Shown piece after piece: positions 22,467 through 25,660 of a DNA stretch of 25,660 nt. The stretch is from IMG/VR virus record IMGVR_UViG_3300027793_000264, positions 1 through 25,660 of that record, one strand, 5' to 3'. This DNA is from a virus. The position numbers were made by a program, and so were the translations under genes. The first letter of the stretch is position 1. Each line of letters begins with the position of its first letter. The notes below the pieces were generated by a model. It ran no database searches. It was given only the letters and a program-made list of their open reading frames with translations, and was not told the DNA's origin.

Positions 22467-22488
22467 GGGGCCAGGGTGACCTGGCCCC
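22467..22488 (-). promoter_or_regulatory. Perfect stem-loop just after the major capsid gene, without a T-tract
   Basis: GGGGCCAGG and CCTGGCCCC form a perfect nine-pair stem with a four-base loop, seven bases past the capsid stop codon. On the minus strand it is followed by ACCACTCTGAAAGG rather than T residues, so it is unlikely to terminate on its own. It could protect the 3' end of capsid mRNA, mark a processing site or slow ribosomes or polymerase before the 61-aa gene. Confidence 0.7.
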
Positions 22489-22494
22489 GGATCA

Positions 22495-23553
22495 TCACAG
22501 AGCGGTCACGCCGGCCTCGATACGAGCCATGAAGGCGTCGTTGAGGCGGACCGTGGCGAACCATGTCGAAGCACCCACGTAGCCGAACTGGCCCAGCGGG
22601 TTGGCGTGGTTGGTCTGGCTGGCCTTGAGCACCACCGGCTTGATGGCCGCCATGCCCTTGAGCGCAACCTGGCCCCAGCAGTCCTCACCGATGATGATGA
22701 AGGGGTACACGTCCACGTTGGAGGCGCCGATGGACAGCATGCCGTTGAGCGTGCCGGAGCCCGAAGCGGCGAAGCTCTTGAGCAGCGGCGAGCTGATGAA
22801 GCGGAAGTCCTCGCAAGCCCCGACCTCACGGTCGTGGATGGGCTTGAACGAGCCGTACTCTTCCACCCGGGTGAAGCCGGGCAGGTTACGCACGTCGCTC
22901 ACAGCGTCGGTGTGGCAGAACACGATGAACGCGGGCTGCACAGCACGGGTGCCGAAGTTCACGCCAGGAGCCAGGCGGCTGGTCACGCGGCGAGCGCGGT
23001 TGGACTCCAGCGTACGAGCGGCCTTGCGCAGGGCGTTCAGGCTGATCGCGGTGTTCACGGCCGAGCGGCTGGAGCCGTTGGCGTAGATCACCGTGGAGCC
23101 GGCCTTCAGCACGCCGTAGCGCACGAGCTCCATCACCTCGGCCAGGGTCTCGCCAGTCAGCTTGACCATCTCGCCAGGGATGTCGTCTTCGTACAGCTGC
23201 TCGACCTTGGAGCTGTACTTGAACAAGATACCGTACTGCTGCAGCTGCACGCTCACGTCCTGGAACGAGATCGTGTTGGCGTTGGGCGTGACGCCTTCAG
23301 CCAGCACGAAGTTCGACGCCGTGACGTCAGGCGTGCCAACGTAGCGCTGGCTGTTCTCGATCGTCGTGCCGGTGGTCGAAGCGCCGAAGGGCAGCGTACG
23401 ACGGAAGACCAGGGTGTCGGTCGAGTTCTGGGGCATCTCGCGCTGGGTGCCAAAGTCACCCAGAACAGTGATGGGCTGTGCGTGCTCCAGCATGCCTTGC
23501 GCCGCGCGAATGAGGTTTCGCGACGCAACGGTGCCGTAGTTTTGGATAGACAT
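22495..23553 (-). CDS. Major capsid protein, N4-gp56 family
   Basis: This is the shell protein of the phage head (HK97 fold). The 352-residue length, the opening (NYGTVASRNLIRAAQGMLEH, FGTQREMPQNSTDTLVFRR), the segment SVQLQQYGILFKYSSKVEQL and the late block (FIIIGEDCWGQVALKGMAAI, GQFGYVGASTWFATVRLNDA) fit the N4-gp56 family of major capsid proteins. The ATG at 23553 has AAAGGAAC six bases upstream. The scaffold-like gene precedes it and decoration-type genes follow, the standard capsid order. No protease gene is seen, so the shell may mature without a dedicated protease. Confidence in the family is high. Confidence 0.93.
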   Translation of the reverse strand: MSIQNYGTVASRNLIRAAQGMLEHAQPITVLGDFGTQREMPQNSTDTLVFRRTLPFGASTTGTTIENSQRYVGTPDVTASNFVLAEGVTPNANTISFQDVSVQLQQYGILFKYSSKVEQLYEDDIPGEMVKLTGETLAEVMELVRYGVLKAGSTVIYANGSSRSAVNTAISLNALRKAARTLESNRARRVTSRLAPGVNFGTRAVQPAFIVFCHTDAVSDVRNLPGFTRVEEYGSFKPIHDREVGACEDFRFISSPLLKSFAASGSGTLNGMLSIGASNVDVYPFIIIGEDCWGQVALKGMAAIKPVVLKASQTNHANPLGQFGYVGASTWFATVRLNDAFMARIEAGVTAL

Positions 23554-23567
23554 GGTTCAGTTCCTTT
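23554..23567 (-). promoter_or_regulatory. Strong ribosome binding leader of the major capsid gene
   Basis: AAAGGAACTGAACC directly precedes the capsid ATG. The same sequence with one inserted C precedes the decoration-like gene, and AAAGGAA variants precede the 61-aa and 165-aa genes, so this is the phage's preferred high-expression leader. Confidence 0.8.
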
Positions 23568-23580
23568 GAGGTTGATGTGG

Positions 23581-24498
23581 TCAGTAGCCGCGGGCTGCGC
23601 GAGTCTTCTCACGCTGCGCGGCTTCGTAGTTCCAGAGTTCGGCTGGCGACATGTCACCCATCGTCTTGGGTGGCGGTGTCTGCCCCGGGCGAGTTGTTGC
23701 AGCCATTGCAAGTCGCGCTGAGCGCTCTTGCCTCACTTCGGCAGCGGGCTTGGCCTTGGCCTGGTGGTACGAATCAAGCAGCCGAATGGCGTCCTTGGCA
23801 GCAGTGCTGTCCGCGAGCGCTTTCGTCTGGGCTGGCTGCAGTGCGAACCATGCCGCGAATTCCGGTGTGTTCACCGTCTCGCGCCAGTCGTCGTACTTGC
23901 CTTCAACCTTGGCTTCCTCGATGCGCTTGGCAATCGTCTCGCGCTCGGCAGCGATTTCTCGTCTGACGTACTCGACAACCAAATCCGACGAAATGCCGGG
24001 CTTGTCTTGCGACTGCACACCGCTGAGCTTGGACGCGACGTACTCTTCCATCGCACCAGCCCACTCAGGAAAGTCGTTCTTGAGTGATTCCCACTTCTCC
24101 GGGTTCTTGGCCGCTGCAGCCATTTGTCCCTGCGTCGGCGCGTCTTGTGGGGCAACGGATTGCTGCGCCACCTTCGCCTGCTGGAACTCACGCTGCATCG
24201 CAGCCACTCGACCCTCGGCCGAATTGACCTTGTGCTGCAACTGGGCATTGGCCTGCTCAAGGTGCGTGATCTTGGCCAGAGCCGCCTTCACTTCCTCGGG
24301 TAGACCGGCGAGCGGATCGGCTGCCTGCTCCGGGACTGCTGCTTGAGCTTGCGGAACTTCTTCCTGCGGCGGCGCCTCTTGGGCGGCTGGCGCATCGGCC
24401 TGTAGCTCTAACGCGGGCAATTGCTCGCCGGCGTCAAGTTTTTCGGCCTCTTCGTTCCAGAGCTCTTGCATCTGCTCCTGAGTCAGCTGTTCATCCAC
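23581..24498 (-). CDS. Capsid scaffolding protein candidate, 305 aa
   Basis: The start is GTG at 24498 (VDEQLTQEQMQELWNEEAEK), chosen because GGAGGG lies six bases upstream. The longer reading from 24528 would run through the terminator's T-tract. The sequence is acidic and Ala/Gln/Glu-rich, with a disordered region (residues about 30-65), a coiled coil (about 75-110, ALAKITHLEQANAQLQHKV), a central helical part (WESLKNDFPEWAGAMEEYVA) and a basic C-terminus (QREKTRAARGY). A basic helical end of this kind binds coat protein in P22-type scaffolds. The position directly before the N4-gp56 capsid gene supports the call. There is no protease motif. Assignment rests on composition and order rather than on a diagnostic motif. 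Confidence 0.8.
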   Translation of the reverse strand: MDEQLTQEQMQELWNEEAEKLDAGEQLPALELQADAPAAQEAPPQEEVPQAQAAVPEQAADPLAGLPEEVKAALAKITHLEQANAQLQHKVNSAEGRVAAMQREFQQAKVAQQSVAPQDAPTQGQMAAAAKNPEKWESLKNDFPEWAGAMEEYVASKLSGVQSQDKPGISSDLVVEYVRREIAAERETIAKRIEEAKVEGKYDDWRETVNTPEFAAWFALQPAQTKALADSTAAKDAIRLLDSYHQAKAKPAAEVRQERSARLAMAATTRPGQTPPPKTMGDMSPAELWNYEAAQREKTRAARGY

Positions 24499-24512
24499 TT
24501 CATGCCCTCCAG

Positions 24513-24540
24513 AAAACACAAAAGCCACCCGAAGGTGGCT
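24513..24540 (-). terminator. Intrinsic terminator with UUCG loop before the capsid block
   Basis: The minus strand reads AGCCACC-TTCG-GGTGGCT (seven pairs, C-G closed UUCG loop) followed by TTTGTGTTTT. It lies between the 67-aa gene (stop 24563) and the scaffold GTG (24498). It shares its architecture with the terminator at 21741-21769. Only 14 bases separate its T-tract from the scaffold start codon, too little for a conventional promoter downstream of it. Confidence 0.85.
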
Positions 24541-24562
24541 CGCTTGCCATCGTGCGGCGGGA

Positions 24563-24766
24563 CTATTCGTCCGGCAGCACGCTTAGGTCCCGAGCTGCCG
24601 CGTTGGGCAGATCAAGGAATCTTTTGAGTAGTCGGATCTCGCCGCGCAGGGCGGCGGTCTCTGTGGCGTCCAAGTCCGCGGAATCGTTCTTCTCGCGGGC
24701 CCGCCTTAGCTGCTCATCTGCCCACTTTCGCAGCAGATGCCAGGTGGCGGATTGGTAGTCGATCAT
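24563..24766 (-). CDS. Small helical phage protein, 67 aa
   Basis: The ATG at 24766 has AAGGTG five bases upstream, and the frame ends with TAG before a terminator. The sequence (MIDYQSATWHLLRKWADEQL, ATETAALRGEIRLLKRFLD) is two amphipathic helices with a conserved-looking TWxxxxKWA start, and I recall similar 60-70-residue proteins from podophages in the same region. The ending NAAARDLSVLPDE is acidic. There is no membrane segment. The function is unknown. Confidence 0.7.
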   Translation of the reverse strand: MIDYQSATWHLLRKWADEQLRRAREKNDSADLDATETAALRGEIRLLKRFLDLPNAAARDLSVLPDE

Positions 24767-24790
24767 GGACGCACCTTGCCGCGAAAAAGT

Positions 24791-25162
24791 CTACGATAGG
24801 AAACGCAGTTTGTACAGCGTCGCTTGATAGAGGCTCACTATTTCGTCCAGCGCGTTGTGCAGCGCGCTCTCGCTGCGCGGCGCGATGGCTTCGCGGTTGT
24901 CCTCGATCCACGACATCTGCTGCTCCAGCACGTCGCCGATCTCGCCCTCGAAGTCGTTGTCGGCCAGCGGGATGTCCAGCAGCTCGTTGAACCGCCCCTG
25001 GTAGGCCTCAGCGAAGCCGTCCACCAGCGGGATGATGCCCTCGTAGAAGCCGCCGAGCGCCATGTGCTCAGCGTAGCTGCGCGTGCTCAGGTGGGCGCGA
25101 TGCGCCATGTCGCGGCCCACAAAGACCATCGCGATCAGCTCGCCTGCTTTGCCCATCTTCAT
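24791..25162 (-). CDS. DUF5856-like phage protein, 123 aa
   Basis: The start chosen is ATG at 25162 (MKMGKAGELIAMVFVGRDMA), overlapping the previous stop in an ATGA junction; the longer in-frame reading is Arg/His-rich shadow of the upstream gene. The conserved-looking core AHRAHLSTRSYAEHMALGGF followed by YEGIIPLVDGFAEAYQGRF is the pattern I associate with DUF5856, a helical-bundle family found in phages. The His/Glu residues in these helices resemble a ferritin-like arrangement, but no metal site is proven. The remaining helices (DVLEQQMSWIEDNREA, ALDEIVSLYQATLYKLRFL) complete a four-helix bundle. The biochemical role is unknown. Confidence 0.75.
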   Translation of the reverse strand: MKMGKAGELIAMVFVGRDMAHRAHLSTRSYAEHMALGGFYEGIIPLVDGFAEAYQGRFNELLDIPLADNDFEGEIGDVLEQQMSWIEDNREAIAPRSESALHNALDEIVSLYQATLYKLRFLS

Positions 25163-25425
25163 TTCCCCATGAACTTGGCGCCGAACTGCACCACCGCGAA
25201 GAGCATGGTGGCCGCGACCCACACCCCGATGCCGCGGTTGATCCACTGGTCGACCTTCTTGTCGGTCTTGTGGATCATCGTGTCGTGCACGGCGATCGAG
25301 GCCTCGCACTTGCCGATCCGCTCGCCCTGACTGGACTGCCTCTCCTCGATGAGGATCAGCCGCTGGATGGCGTCGGTGAGCTTGTCCACTTTGGCTTCAA
25401 GCCGCTGGAAGTCAGAGTCAGTCAT
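25159..25425 (-). CDS. Coiled-coil protein with C-terminal membrane anchor (XhlA-like topology), 88 aa
   Basis: The start is uncertain: ATG at 25425 (MTDSDFQRLEAKVDKL) is used, but in-frame GTG codons at 25431 and 25437 lie closer to the AAGGCAGAAAG upstream. Residues 5-60 are a charged coiled coil (LEAKVDKLTDAIQRL, ERIGKCEASIAVHD). Residues about 64-83 are a single membrane helix (GIGVWVAATMLFAVVQFG), ending in a short basic tail (AKFMGK). This coil-then-anchor topology is shared by XhlA-type lysis proteins and by many phage membrane proteins of unknown role. It lies far from the holin/endolysin pair, so a lysis role is only one option. Confidence 0.65.
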   Translation of the reverse strand: MTDSDFQRLEAKVDKLTDAIQRLILIEERQSSQGERIGKCEASIAVHDTMIHKTDKKVDQWINRGIGVWVAATMLFAVVQFGAKFMGK

Positions 25426-25450
25426 GGCCACGTTCACGATCTTTCTGCCT

Positions 25451-25651
25451 TCAGGCCCACACACGAAGAGGAGTTACGGGAGTCGGGCTCACCACAAACG
25501 CATCCAGCTCAGGCGCTGGCCCGATGTTGCGCACGTTGGCGTGGTAGCCCGTGTACGGCAGCGGCTTGTAGTTCTCAGGCACCGGATCAGGCGCAGGCTC
25601 GTAAATCGTGCCGATCATGTCCACCGCAGTGAAGCGCGGCGTCAGCGTCAC
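25451..25651 (-). CDS. Short unidentified phage protein, possibly cut by the window edge
   Basis: The frame is open from base 25660 to the TGA at 25451. A GTG at 25651 preceded by GAAGG could be the start (66 aa), or the gene may extend beyond the window. The sequence TLTPRFTAVDMIGTIYEP then PLPYTGYHANVRNIG, ending SPTPVTPLRVWA, has the look of short beta-rich proteins I recall from phages of Burkholderiales, but I cannot name a function. There is no membrane segment or signal peptide. The next gene begins about 20 bases after its stop. Confidence 0.6.
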   Translation of the reverse strand: MTLTPRFTAVDMIGTIYEPAPDPVPENYKPLPYTGYHANVRNIGPAPELDAFVVSPTPVTPLRVWA

Positions 25652-25660
25652 GTTGCCTTC

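Noticed and set aside
24499-24528. Upstream GTG at 24528 as the start of the scaffold gene
   Set aside because: It lies inside the terminator hairpin and T-tract, whereas GTG at 24498 has GGAGGG at ideal spacing.

Overview
This window is a piece of a tailed-phage genome, read entirely on the minus strand, so the biological order runs from base 25660 down to base 1. The N4-gp56-type major capsid protein, an SU10-type head-tail adaptor, the absence of any tape-measure, sheath or baseplate gene, and a block of internal (ejection) virion proteins point to a podovirus. The DNA is GC-rich with GC-rich third codon positions, which suggests a high-GC proteobacterial host; that host call is inference only. 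Genes are packed with ATGA/TGATG overlaps or gaps under about 110 bases. No integrase, tRNA, CRISPR array or insertion sequence is visible. Terminase and portal genes are not in the window and would be expected to the right of base 25660.

Layout in transcription order. (1) 25660-24563: four small accessory genes (an unknown, a coiled-coil/membrane protein, a DUF5856-like protein, a 67-aa protein), ended by a UUCG-loop terminator. (2) 24498-21806: capsid block of scaffold-like protein, major capsid protein, a 61-aa protein and a decoration-like protein, ended by a second, very strong UUCG-loop terminator. (3) 21703-18526: a conserved 141-aa protein, the head-tail adaptor and a 683-aa neck/nozzle-like protein. 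(4) 18526-13545: two consecutive tail-fibre-like genes and a fibre-associated gene. (5) 13533-12624: lysis pair (3TM-type holin, GH24 endolysin), followed by a terminator. (6) 12555-17: a virion/ejection-protein block comprising an 887-aa protein built on a perfect 11-residue repeat, a GNAT-like protein, a cationic Gly/Ala-rich protein, two soluble-looking proteins and a giant polyvalent protein of about 2,369 aa. The giant protein is interrupted near base 859 by a -1 frame change. (7) The first codons of one more gene lie at bases 20-1.

Points of most interest are the 55-fold hendecad array (605 residues with no register slip, nested in 165-bp DNA repeats); the giant polyvalent protein with a HELTH metallopeptidase motif and a frame break; a gene order resembling T7 genes 13-14-15-16, with the GNAT-like protein in the position of gp13; two matching UUCG terminators bracketing the capsid block; and a tail-fibre gene whose middle is much poorer in GC than its neighbours.
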